In this document: one piece after another, positions 50,670-58,689 of the stretch | How positions within the stretch are numbered: position 1 is the first letter of the stretch | Layout of the letters: every line of letters begins with the position of its first letter | Source of the DNA: Psychrobacter raelei | GTDB taxonomy: Bacteria > Pseudomonadota > Gammaproteobacteria > Pseudomonadales > Moraxellaceae | NCBI RefSeq assembly: GCF_022631235.3 | Contig: NZ_CP093310.2 | Coordinates: forward strand, 1,550,001 to 1,614,000 | Direction of reading: 5' to 3' | Length of the DNA: 64,000 bases | Notes under the pieces: generated by a model | The model's database searches: none | What the model was told of the DNA's origin: nothing | Seen by the model: only the letters and a program-made list of their open reading frames with translations | Position numbers and translations under genes: made by a program

Positions 50670-51494
50670 ATGCTAATACAAACAAATTTATCAGCTGTTA
50701 AAGCCAACCAAGGTACACCAGTTGAAGTTATCGAAGAATGGCTAAGAGAAAATGCAAAGAACGAACAGCTTCCTGAAAACCTGGCGAAGGGTGATACGTA
50801 TTTTAATAATACAAACACCAAATATATTAAAGAACGACAGGCCAAGAATAAAAAGCGAGAACAAGATCTACAAGCTGCGCTTATTACTGCTGCTGGTAAC
50901 GTACCAAAGCCTACCAACAAAATGATTGATGTCTCGGATGAATCATTTGAAGGGTTAAGAGGCCAGATTAAATCGCGGCTTTTTAGTGGCGAACTCGTCA
51001 AAGTATCTGACTATAAAAGTATGTATGCACCTTCTACAATGCGTGTCATTTTATCGAAAATTACTTCTGACTTAAAAGCGCGTGGCTTTGAGGTTATCAC
51101 AATCCAGACTGAGACTAGAAAGAATCTAGGCTGGATGTTAGAAAGCGCTTTTAGCGATATGTTCTTAACAAAGGCCAATACAGATGTTGTTCGTCAAATG
51201 CGTGAGCCACTGCCTAAGGGCGTTTCCTCACGAGTAGCTTATCATCAAACCATCGGAGAAATAGCCCAAAGGCTATTATCAGGTCAATTTGTAAGGGTGG
51301 ATGAATACCTGCCTCGGCATTCAAGAGTTGTGATTTTAAGAATGGTTGCTTTGGCTATCAAACAGGCGAAAGAATTAAAAGACGTGGTATCTATCAACTA
51401 TAAGCTTGGCAGAAAAGCTGGTTGGGTGCTCGAATCTGAGGTACATAAAAAGCTCACTAAGGTAAATGACTACCCTCAAACTGAGGAGGCATAA
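50670..51494 (+). CDS. Unknown protein with duplicated domain (274 aa)
   Basis: Start set at the ATG at 50670, with GGAGGG upstream. Two copies of a 65-residue unit are seen: residues about 105-170 (GQIKSRLFSGELVKVSDYKS ... NLGWMLESA) and about 192-257 (GEIAQRLLSGQFVRVDEYLP ... KAGWVLESE). They share the R-L-SG-V-V/Y...GWxLES pattern, so the gene arose by internal duplication. It lies in the recombination operon, which suggests DNA metabolism. Not recognised. Confidence 0.6.
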   Translation: MLIQTNLSAVKANQGTPVEVIEEWLRENAKNEQLPENLAKGDTYFNNTNTKYIKERQAKNKKREQDLQAALITAAGNVPKPTNKMIDVSDESFEGLRGQIKSRLFSGELVKVSDYKSMYAPSTMRVILSKITSDLKARGFEVITIQTETRKNLGWMLESAFSDMFLTKANTDVVRQMREPLPKGVSSRVAYHQTIGEIAQRLLSGQFVRVDEYLPRHSRVVILRMVALAIKQAKELKDVVSINYKLGRKAGWVLESEVHKKLTKVNDYPQTEEA

Positions 51495-51821
51495 ATGAAC
51501 CTAATTGCTAATCGTAGATTCGCTAATGCATCTGAATTCGAGTTAATAGCACTCGCATTAGATGAGGGTTATGACTCGCTAGCATATGCTCTTGCCTGCC
51601 GCTTAGAGCGCAACTTAAACCCTGAAGAGTCTGGACAACTCAGAAAATTGCAAGATGAAAATCATAACCTATCTTATGAGGTAGATGAACTAGAGTTTAG
51701 GGTTTGTGCGCTCGAACAAGAGCTTGCGAGTATGGCCAGCAACGAACAGCGCTTAAGAGAGCTAGTCAGTCGAGCCAGCCGAGCTGTTAACAGCAGCTTG
51801 GCTTTGTTTAAGGAGGACTGA
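51495..51821 (+). CDS. Coiled-coil protein (108 aa)
   Basis: Directly follows the duplicated-domain gene. Residues 45-100 form a strong coiled coil (LQDENHNLSYEVDELEFRVC) with Arg/Glu heptads. No motif. Confidence 0.6.
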   Translation: MNLIANRRFANASEFELIALALDEGYDSLAYALACRLERNLNPEESGQLRKLQDENHNLSYEVDELEFRVCALEQELASMASNEQRLRELVSRASRAVNSSLALFKED

Positions 51822-51841
51822 GGTGACAAACGAGGTGCCAG

Positions 51842-51991
51842 ATGACGTATAGACACAAATCAAAGCCTGGCGTCACTTGCACGGTCCTAGATGCAAGCGA
51901 TGGTTGCGTGATTTATCAATATATGCATGATGGCTTGGTAGTGACAAACAAAGCATGGGTCGATGACTTTTTAGATGAATGGGAGGTATAA
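51842..51991 (+). CDS. Small unknown protein (49 aa)
   Basis: ATG at 51842, acidic peptide MTYRHKSKPGVTCTVLDASD ending DEWEV. It ends 2 bp before the next gene. Only compactness supports it. Confidence 0.5.
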   Translation: MTYRHKSKPGVTCTVLDASDGCVIYQYMHDGLVVTNKAWVDDFLDEWEV

Positions 51992-51993
51992 GA

Positions 51994-52209
51994 ATGAGCG
52001 TAGCTGAAAGGCGAACCGAGGCATTAGTTAACACCCCTAAACAGGTTAATTGCATTTTTGCCATACACTTTGACGATGAAAACGACCCTCGTTATCAGGA
52101 AATTGTAAAACTTGTTCTTAATAAAGAGTCTTGGGATAACGGCAACTTGGTGACTGCACTGCATTGTGACAGCTTGGATAAGATGATTAACGTAATTGAA
52201 GGTAAATAA
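51994..52209 (+). CDS. Small unknown protein (71 aa)
   Basis: Start at the ATG at 51994 (GGGAGG upstream), not 51979. The product is acidic, helical, with Asn/Asp-rich turns. Ends 1 bp before the MazG-like gene. Confidence 0.55.
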   Translation: MSVAERRTEALVNTPKQVNCIFAIHFDDENDPRYQEIVKLVLNKESWDNGNLVTALHCDSLDKMINVIEGK

Positions 52210-52210
52210 T

Positions 52211-52846
52211 ATGACAAATAAGGCAATTGATTTATTTTGGCATAACGACAGTAAGTCTCACAGCCCTTTTACTGAATATGAAATCAGGAAGAACGTGGAA
52301 ACCGGTAAGTACCTAGTTAAATACTGGAACTATAACGAGGTTACTCCGACTCATGAAAAAGTAGTTGAGCCACCGCAAACGGCAACTGGATTTACCAGCC
52401 TTAATGCTGCTAAAAATTGGGCACAAGGTCATTTTGAGGAGAAACTACAAAATTGGTGCAAAGCCCCAACTGAGCGTGAATTATTAACTAATAGCATACA
52501 AAGTCTTGTTAATGCATGCCACTCACGAGCGGCAGCAAATGGCTGGTGGACTGATCTATCAACTGGTGAACCTCTAACTCGCAACAAAGGTGAGATGATG
52601 ATGCTAATAGTGAGTGAGATTGCTGAAGCAATGGAAGGTCACCGCAAGGGCTTAAAAGATGATCACTTGCCAGCCTACGGTATGGAAGATGTCGAATTTG
52701 CCGATGCCCTTATTCGTATATTTGATTATGCCGGTGGGCACAACCTGGAATTGGCCAGTGCTTTTGTTGATAAGCTTGATTATAACAACAATCGTGCTGA
52801 TCATAAGATTGAGAACCGCAAGAAAGACGGCGGCAAGAAATATTAA
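52211..52846 (+). CDS. MazG-like nucleotide pyrophosphohydrolase protein (211 aa)
   Basis: The N-terminal 80 residues form an unrecognised domain. The C-terminal part, residues about 120-200, has the all-alpha NTP-PPase outline: GEMMMLIVSEIAEAMEGHRK with the SExxExxE metal site and MEDVEFADALIRIFDYAGGH with the second acidic pair. Phage versions adjust nucleotide pools. Start at the ATG at 52211. Confidence 0.75.
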   Translation: MTNKAIDLFWHNDSKSHSPFTEYEIRKNVETGKYLVKYWNYNEVTPTHEKVVEPPQTATGFTSLNAAKNWAQGHFEEKLQNWCKAPTERELLTNSIQSLVNACHSRAAANGWWTDLSTGEPLTRNKGEMMMLIVSEIAEAMEGHRKGLKDDHLPAYGMEDVEFADALIRIFDYAGGHNLELASAFVDKLDYNNNRADHKIENRKKDGGKKY

Positions 52847-52870
52847 GGCATATGCAAAGGAGTTGGTACT

Positions 52871-53074
52871 ATGAGTGGAATTTACTATACTACGGCACAA
52901 ATTAAAGAAATATTTTGCTGGGAATCTAATACAACAATTTATCGAAAAATGGAAAGCGGCTTTTTACCTGAGCCTGACTTGAAGGGCCGCCCTAATAAAT
53001 GGCTAAAATCAAAGATTGATGATATTATTAGTAAGCAGTCAGTCTCAGCTGACAGCGAAGAAAATGAGGCTTAA
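52871..53074 (+). CDS. AlpA/Xis-like excisionase (67 aa)
   Basis: Small winged-HTH protein of the AlpA class: YYTTAQIKEIFCWESNTTIY, then RKMESGFLPEPDLKGRPNKW. It is the last gene before the tRNA fragment. Such proteins help excision or activate the integrase. The integrase itself is not in the window. Confidence 0.75.
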   Translation: MSGIYYTTAQIKEIFCWESNTTIYRKMESGFLPEPDLKGRPNKWLKSKIDDIISKQSVSADSEENEA

Positions 53075-53188
53075 TGCCTCGTTTTCACCTTTAAATTAAG
53101 GTGACTTTTTGTAATTACGGTATTAAACGCGGTATTTTCTTTTATCAAATCGCTACATCCCTTTTATATCAATGGTTAAAAGCTTTAA

Positions 53189-53211
53189 TTCGAGTCCTCG
53201 TGGGCACACCA
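53189..53211 (+). other. tRNA 3'-end fragment, probable attachment site
   Basis: 23 bases match a tRNA end: T-loop TTCGAGT, CCTCG, acceptor strand TGGGCAC, A, CCA. The bases before it (AAGCTTTAA) do not pair as a T-stem, so only the 3' part is present. This is the mark left at the far end of a prophage integrated in a tRNA gene. Host genes follow. Confidence 0.65.
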
Positions 53212-53274
53212 AGCATTGTATTATGCTCTCTTAACCATGCTATCTTAACCATGTTCTCTGAATCACGATAAGCA

Positions 53275-55686
53275 TTAAAACGTATAGCTCAGCTTTCCAG
53301 AAAGTGTCAACGGCTTACCATAATTGATTTGACCAAAACCGAACCCCGTATTACTCAGGTATTCTTCATCAAATAGGTTTTCTACATTGAGTTGCGCCTC
53401 CAAACTGTCTGTAATGTTGTAACGCGCCATAATGTCTACTAAAGTCACGTTATTCTGCTCATATTTCTCCAGCGTCTGCGTTGCTGGATTGGTCAGTAAG
53501 GTGTGGCGTTCATCTGACCAATTAATACCACCGCCTACCGTTAAGCCGGGTATCCATGAAGACATGTCATAAGTGTTGAACAGTTTGAATACTCTGTCTG
53601 GAAACTGCGGATTAACTCTATCGTCATTATCATCTTTTGCGATAAACTGGGTAAAACCAATACTGGTTTGCCAATCAGGATTAATACGCCCCGTCACCTC
53701 GATGTCTACCCCCTTGCTGGTTGCGCCATCTGCTTGTATATAAGCTTGCTGCGGCGGATCTGTATTAATAATGGTTGTGCCCGCCACTGGCTGTGCTAAA
53801 TTATCTTGCTTAATACGAAACACACTAAATTGACCTTGTAGCGTGCCCGCAACGTTACTGCTTTTAATACCCAATTCATAGTTGTCGCCATCAACGGGGT
53901 CAAGCAAGTTATTATTAACATCCCGCTCTATTTGTGGATCAAAAATGCTGGTATAACTGGCAAATACGGTGTGGTTATCATTGATGTCATAGGTGGCGCC
54001 TATATAGGGCACCCATTTATCATCGTGTGATACATCAATATCGACACCTGAATCAAAGCCTTCACTGTCATAATCGGTTACGCGTGTACCGAGTACTAAC
54101 GCTAACGGGTCTGTGAGTTGGAAGCGACCCGAAGCAAATAGACTTTTCTCTTTAGTATCAACATTAGCAGTCTCTCTTTTATCACTCCAGACGGGTTCTG
54201 GATAATCACCATTCCAAGTATAAAAGTTTATCGGCTCATAATTAGGCGTAGCCGTATGCGCGTAACTCTTTAGCTCATTTTTGTTATAGCTGCCGCCAAA
54301 TTGCACTGTATGGGTTTGACCAAAGGCATCAAAAACACCATTTACAGTGGCTTTCCAGTTGTCTTGATTACGGTCGCCACCAGAGTAACTATTGTAAGTA
54401 GCTGCACCCATGCCTGTTTCTCTGTCGATCGTATTGCTTAGTAAATAAAGCAGTTTGTCATCTGCTTCATTTTTACTACGACTGCCTTGCAACATAAACT
54501 GCCAATCATGGGTAATATCGTAATTTAATGTACCAAAATACGTGCGATTTTTATTGTCCCATTCTACCCAGTCCACACTGCTATTTCGGTCTACATCCCA
54601 AGACGTTTTTCCGCCATCTGAGTAGTATGCAGGCAATCCGCCCCACATGCCCGAATCTATCTTGGTATCTTGTTGCGATGCCCCTATACTAAGTGTGGCT
54701 TTTTCGCCTATATCAGCATCGACCACACCATACAATAGACCTATCTGTTTTTCTTCACGATCAATAAAGGTGTCGCCATCTTTATATTGCGCGATAAAAC
54801 GCCCTCTTATATCGCCCCCTTTTATTAATGGCGTACTGGCATCGAGCGTTGCGCCATATTGACCATGATGATCACCTTCAACACGAATCATGGCTTCAGG
54901 GTTACGGCTATTGGCACGTTTACGAATCAGATTAATAGACGCTGAAGGCTCACCTGAGCCACTGGTTAATCCTGTTGCGCCGCGCACCACTTCGACACGG
55001 TCAAAAATAGCAGTACTGGTAAAGTCTTCGCCCTTTGTCCAAATACCATTAAAATCAACATCTTGACCGTCAATTTGATATTGAGTGATATCAAAACCAC
55101 GTGCAGACGACATGGTACGCCCACCGTCAAAGGTCAGCAGGCTAACCCCTGGCGTGTGCCGTAATACATCGGCAACATCTTCTAGGTCTTGATCTTCAAT
55201 CTGCTGATGGGTAATGGTCGTGACCGATTGCGGAGTATATTGGGGAGACAAAGCCAAACCCGTTGCAGTTGATGCATTCTCAAAAACGTAACTATCACTG
55301 TCTTCACTAATATCGTTGTTAGAGGCTACCACTTGTATCGTATCTAGCATGACAGTGGGTGCGGCCGCCCGATGTATTCGTTCATTCGCCTGCGTTTTAG
55401 GTGTTGGTGTTGTCGTAGCATTTTCTACTGTATTGTCTGCTTCTGCATTATGTATTTCTACTGCACTGGCTATTGATGGCAGTGTAGCTAGCATCGCTGC
55501 CCCCACACAAACGGATAAGAAACGGGGTGATGTCAATGTTATGGGACGTGCAATTTGACTCATTACGTGTATAACGTTACTCAACCTGTTGTACTCCATG
55601 ACATTGATTACACTGCTGGCCTGCTTAAATAACTTGATAAATTTCTCCATAAAATAAGACTGATAATTGTCTAAAATGCTATTCAT
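53275..55686 (-). CDS. TonB-dependent siderophore receptor
   Basis: FhuE/FpvA-type outer-membrane receptor (803 aa as read from 55686). Signal sequence VCVGAAMLATLPSIASA is near residue 75, so the true start may be the ATG at 55563 (MSQIARPITL). The plug has YTPQSVTTITHQQIEDQDLE and VEVVRGATGLTSGSGEPSAS. The barrel ends LTLSGKLSYTF with the terminal Phe needed for insertion. It imports ferric siderophores with TonB energy. A Fur-like site lies upstream. Confidence 0.9.
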   Translation of the reverse strand: MNSILDNYQSYFMEKFIKLFKQASSVINVMEYNRLSNVIHVMSQIARPITLTSPRFLSVCVGAAMLATLPSIASAVEIHNAEADNTVENATTTPTPKTQANERIHRAAAPTVMLDTIQVVASNNDISEDSDSYVFENASTATGLALSPQYTPQSVTTITHQQIEDQDLEDVADVLRHTPGVSLLTFDGGRTMSSARGFDITQYQIDGQDVDFNGIWTKGEDFTSTAIFDRVEVVRGATGLTSGSGEPSASINLIRKRANSRNPEAMIRVEGDHHGQYGATLDASTPLIKGGDIRGRFIAQYKDGDTFIDREEKQIGLLYGVVDADIGEKATLSIGASQQDTKIDSGMWGGLPAYYSDGGKTSWDVDRNSSVDWVEWDNKNRTYFGTLNYDITHDWQFMLQGSRSKNEADDKLLYLLSNTIDRETGMGAATYNSYSGGDRNQDNWKATVNGVFDAFGQTHTVQFGGSYNKNELKSYAHTATPNYEPINFYTWNGDYPEPVWSDKRETANVDTKEKSLFASGRFQLTDPLALVLGTRVTDYDSEGFDSGVDIDVSHDDKWVPYIGATYDINDNHTVFASYTSIFDPQIERDVNNNLLDPVDGDNYELGIKSSNVAGTLQGQFSVFRIKQDNLAQPVAGTTIINTDPPQQAYIQADGATSKGVDIEVTGRINPDWQTSIGFTQFIAKDDNDDRVNPQFPDRVFKLFNTYDMSSWIPGLTVGGGINWSDERHTLLTNPATQTLEKYEQNNVTLVDIMARYNITDSLEAQLNVENLFDEEYLSNTGFGFGQINYGKPLTLSGKLSYTF

Positions 55687-55745
55687 TATTATTTAGTTAC
55701 TATAATGTATTGATTATGATACTAAATATTAACTAACAATAACAC

Positions 55746-55766
55746 AAATGATAATTGTTTTCATTT
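55746..55766 (-). promoter_or_regulatory. Fur-box-like operator
   Basis: AAATGATAATTGTTTTCATT is a near-palindrome with GATAAT and its mirrored half TTTTCATT, similar to the GATAATGATAATCATTATC consensus. Location about 60 bp upstream of the receptor start fits iron repression. Confidence 0.65.
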
Positions 55767-56008
55767 AAAGCATGATTTATTTGTTAGAAATATTTATATT
55801 AAAGAAAAATCGTTATTTGAGCCCATCCTAGACTCTGTGTCATACAATAGAATCGCTTATACTATAACGAATTCACTCTCTTGATAGACTCCTCCTGGGT
55901 ACACCATCTTAAGTGCTGTTACCCTCTGTCAATACTTGATAATTTCTAATAAATACCTATATAACCATAAACCTATGTGATAAAAACACAACAAGAGAGA
56001 ATTAAATT

Positions 56009-56845
56009 ATGCCAAACAAAACAAGAACAATTACCGAGGTTTTATCAGCACACAAAGCCATCGATGACGGGGACATGCTGTTATGGCGTGCCCTGCCTCA
56101 GCGTGACCGATTTTCTATTGGGCCCTATGTGTTCGTTGATCATTACAAACACCAAAGCATGCGTGGTATTGGGGATAAACCGCACCCACACGCTGGGATT
56201 GAAGTGATTAGTTACCTATTTGAAGGCGGCGTTGCCCACCGTGACAGCAAAGGCCTAAAAGGCGAGTTGAACGCACTTGATGCCCAATATATTAATGCAG
56301 GACGCGGTATGATCCATGCCGAACAGCCAACCAGTGGTCGTCACGGACTACAATTATGGACAAGCCTACCCGCTGACAAAAAACTGATGGAACCCAGCTA
56401 TCAAGAATATCATAGCGACAAAATCCCTGAGTTTAATAAAGATCAAGCCACCGTCCGCGTTATTGCAGGCCATCTTGAAGGTCATAACGGCCCCATTCAG
56501 ACCCAAACCACCAATCTATTAGCGCATGTTCGCCTGCCTGCCAATCAAAGTGTTACTTTGGATGTGGATGAAAAAAGTGCTGAAGAGCTTGGGATTTATG
56601 TGGTGATTGGTCAATTAGCTTTAGCTGATGGACGCAAACTTGGTTCAGAATCTATTGCCGTTTTATCTACGGGCAATAGTGTTACGTTGACAGCCAGTGA
56701 TGCCGATGTCGAGTTGGTGCTACTAGGTGGCGATACCATCAAAGACAATATTATTTTTGATGGTCCATTTGTGATGGATACCGAAGAGCGTATCGTACAA
56801 GCTTATGAGGATTATCACAGCGGTAAAATGGGTCAGCTCGTATAA
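56009..56845 (+). CDS. Pirin family protein (278 aa)
   Basis: Cupin-type pirin with the N-terminal metal site in DKPHPHAGIEVISYLFEGGV (two His, Glu) and YINAGRGMIHAEQPTSGRHG (His, Glu). The C-terminal cupin half lacks some of these, as usual. Cytosolic; some pirins oxidise quercetin, so an oxygenase role is possible. A single gene with AGAGAG upstream. Confidence 0.9.
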   Translation: MPNKTRTITEVLSAHKAIDDGDMLLWRALPQRDRFSIGPYVFVDHYKHQSMRGIGDKPHPHAGIEVISYLFEGGVAHRDSKGLKGELNALDAQYINAGRGMIHAEQPTSGRHGLQLWTSLPADKKLMEPSYQEYHSDKIPEFNKDQATVRVIAGHLEGHNGPIQTQTTNLLAHVRLPANQSVTLDVDEKSAEELGIYVVIGQLALADGRKLGSESIAVLSTGNSVTLTASDADVELVLLGGDTIKDNIIFDGPFVMDTEERIVQAYEDYHSGKMGQLV

Positions 56846-57045
56846 CCGGTTTATGATCGTCTGTCGTTATGGCATGCCTGCTGTATCGACAGACTTAGAC
56901 TAAAAGATAGACTATTATAAGTGGCTGATTATAATGGTCTATTTTAGATTTTATAGACTGATTTTAGGTGGTTTCTCTAAGGTATGCTACATGCCTTTTT
57001 TCGAATATTACCGAAATATTCATAAGTGTTTGAGGTAGTATAACT

Positions 57046-57567
57046 ATGAAAAAAGTCAACGTGTTAGGGACATCGGGTTCAGGGAAATCTACGTTTGCCA
57101 AAGCTCTAGCAGATAAGCTTAAATGTGCATACGTTGAAATGGACGGATTATTTTGGCTCGATAATTGGCAGCATGTTGATGATGAAACCTTTATCAAAAA
57201 TATTGAAAAAGCGCTAGATAAGCCAACATTTATATTAGATGGTAATTATAGTCGGACAATACCTATCAAATGGAAAGATATCGACACCGTCATTTGGCTG
57301 AACTATTCGTTCCCATTAGTGTTATCTCGTGCTTTTAGGCGTGCCATATTTAGGACTATTAGTAGAAAGAAGCTGTGGGATACCAATAATGTAGAGAGCT
57401 TAACAAGACTGTTTTCCAAAAAATCTATTATTTGGTGGACGATCACAACGCATCATAAAAATCGTAAAAAGGTTCGTCAATTAATAAACAAACCTGAACA
57501 CCAGCATATTAAATTTATTGAACTGACCAAACCCATTGAGGCCAAAACGCTTTTAAAAAGTTTATAA
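57046..57567 (+). CDS. P-loop kinase of the adenylate-kinase-like group (173 aa)
   Basis: Walker A VLGTSGSGKSTFAKALADKL (6-15 core) followed by DGLFWLDNW and the line FILDGNYSRTIPIKWKDIDT (Asp of the second site). A LID-like basic region follows (RAFRRAIFRTISRKKLWDT), as in the small nucleoside/shikimate-like kinases annotated as P-loop topology modulation proteins. Substrate unknown. Confidence 0.75.
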   Translation: MKKVNVLGTSGSGKSTFAKALADKLKCAYVEMDGLFWLDNWQHVDDETFIKNIEKALDKPTFILDGNYSRTIPIKWKDIDTVIWLNYSFPLVLSRAFRRAIFRTISRKKLWDTNNVESLTRLFSKKSIIWWTITTHHKNRKKVRQLINKPEHQHIKFIELTKPIEAKTLLKSL

Positions 57568-57698
57568 CATTGGGAGCGATATGACTTATGGTATCTTTCT
57601 AAATGGGCTATAGACGAGTAGCTGCTTTATTGGCTATTATGGTTTTTTAGAGTTAAGCACACCAAAGTTAAGTCACTCAGGCAACAGGGAAATATATC

Positions 57699-58490
57699 AT
57701 GACAGACCTTGCCAACATTACGCCTCAAAGCGCTCGAATTCTCATTAGAGAAGGCAAGCTCAATCAGCCCACATCTGGGTTGTGTAAAGGTCATGTTCAG
57801 GCCAATCTGGTTATCGTCCCTAAAGCCCTTGCCTATGACTTCTTATTATTTGCTCAGCGCAACCCAAAACCCTGCCCCATCTTAGATGTGACCGACATCG
57901 GTAGCCCAGAGCCCAAGTTTATGGCAAAAGGTGCCGACCTTCGCTATGACTTAGCAAGATATCGTATTTACAAACAGGGTGAGCTGGTCGATGAGGTATC
58001 AAATTTAGAGAGTTATTGGCAGGATGATTTGGTCGGCTTCTTGTTGGGCTGTAGCTTCTCATTTGAATCAGCGTTAATCAATGCGTCTATCCCCATCCGT
58101 CATATCGAAGACAATCACAATGTACCGATGTACATTACCAATATAGATACCGTACCAGCCGGCGCATTTAGCGGAAAAATGGTGGTCAGTATGCGCCCCA
58201 TTCCCTATCATCAAGTTACTCGGGCGGTGCAAGCAACGTCACGCTTTCCGCAAGTTCACGGTGCGCCGGTACATATTGGTGATCCAAGCCTAATCGGTAT
58301 TGATGATATTAACACCCCTGACTTTGGTGACGCCTCTCGCATTGGAAAAGGCGAAGTGCCTGTGTTCTGGGCGTGTGGTGTCACTCCGCAAAACATTGCA
58401 ATGACATCAAAGCCTGAGCTGATGATCACCCATGCACCAGGTTATATGTTTATTTGTGATCCAAAAGATGAAGATTTGGCGGTATTGTAA
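57699..58490 (+). CDS. DUF1445 putative hydro-lyase (263 aa)
   Basis: Whole-length match to the YcsI/DUF1445 family: SGLCKGHVQANLVIVPKALA, then CSFSFESALI, MRPIPYHQVTRAVQATSRFP and FWACGVTPQNIAMTSKPELM, ending ITHAPGYMFICDP. Some relatives are D-glutamate cyclases. A host gene, intact and followed by a bidirectional terminator. Confidence 0.85.
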   Translation: MTDLANITPQSARILIREGKLNQPTSGLCKGHVQANLVIVPKALAYDFLLFAQRNPKPCPILDVTDIGSPEPKFMAKGADLRYDLARYRIYKQGELVDEVSNLESYWQDDLVGFLLGCSFSFESALINASIPIRHIEDNHNVPMYITNIDTVPAGAFSGKMVVSMRPIPYHQVTRAVQATSRFPQVHGAPVHIGDPSLIGIDDINTPDFGDASRIGKGEVPVFWACGVTPQNIAMTSKPELMITHAPGYMFICDPKDEDLAVL

Positions 58491-58619
58491 AATTGAGTGC
58501 TGAAACTGATATCCTAATCGCCGCAAATTATGTCAATGTAACCACATATTTAGCTTAACCTTTTGAGCCACTTGAGTCACTACAGTATCGCGACTTAAAA
58601 CACCAAAACATCATAAAAA

Positions 58620-58647
58620 ATGCCAGTCAGTTGTAACTGACTGGCAT
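58620..58647. terminator. Bidirectional terminator
   Basis: ATGCCAGTCAG and CTGACTGGCAT form an 11-bp stem with loop TTGTAA. A-runs precede and the gene ends converge here, so it ends both the hydro-lyase and the adhesin transcripts. Confidence 0.75.
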
Positions 58648-58689
58648 AACTTAAAGTGAAAACGTTTTTTACAGTGAGGTTGTTTGGGG

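Noticed and set aside
1..53000. Mu-like transposable phage
   Set aside because: No MuA/MuB-type transposition genes were seen. The cI-cro switch, O/P-like pair, AlpA-like gene and tRNA end point to a site-specific integrating phage.
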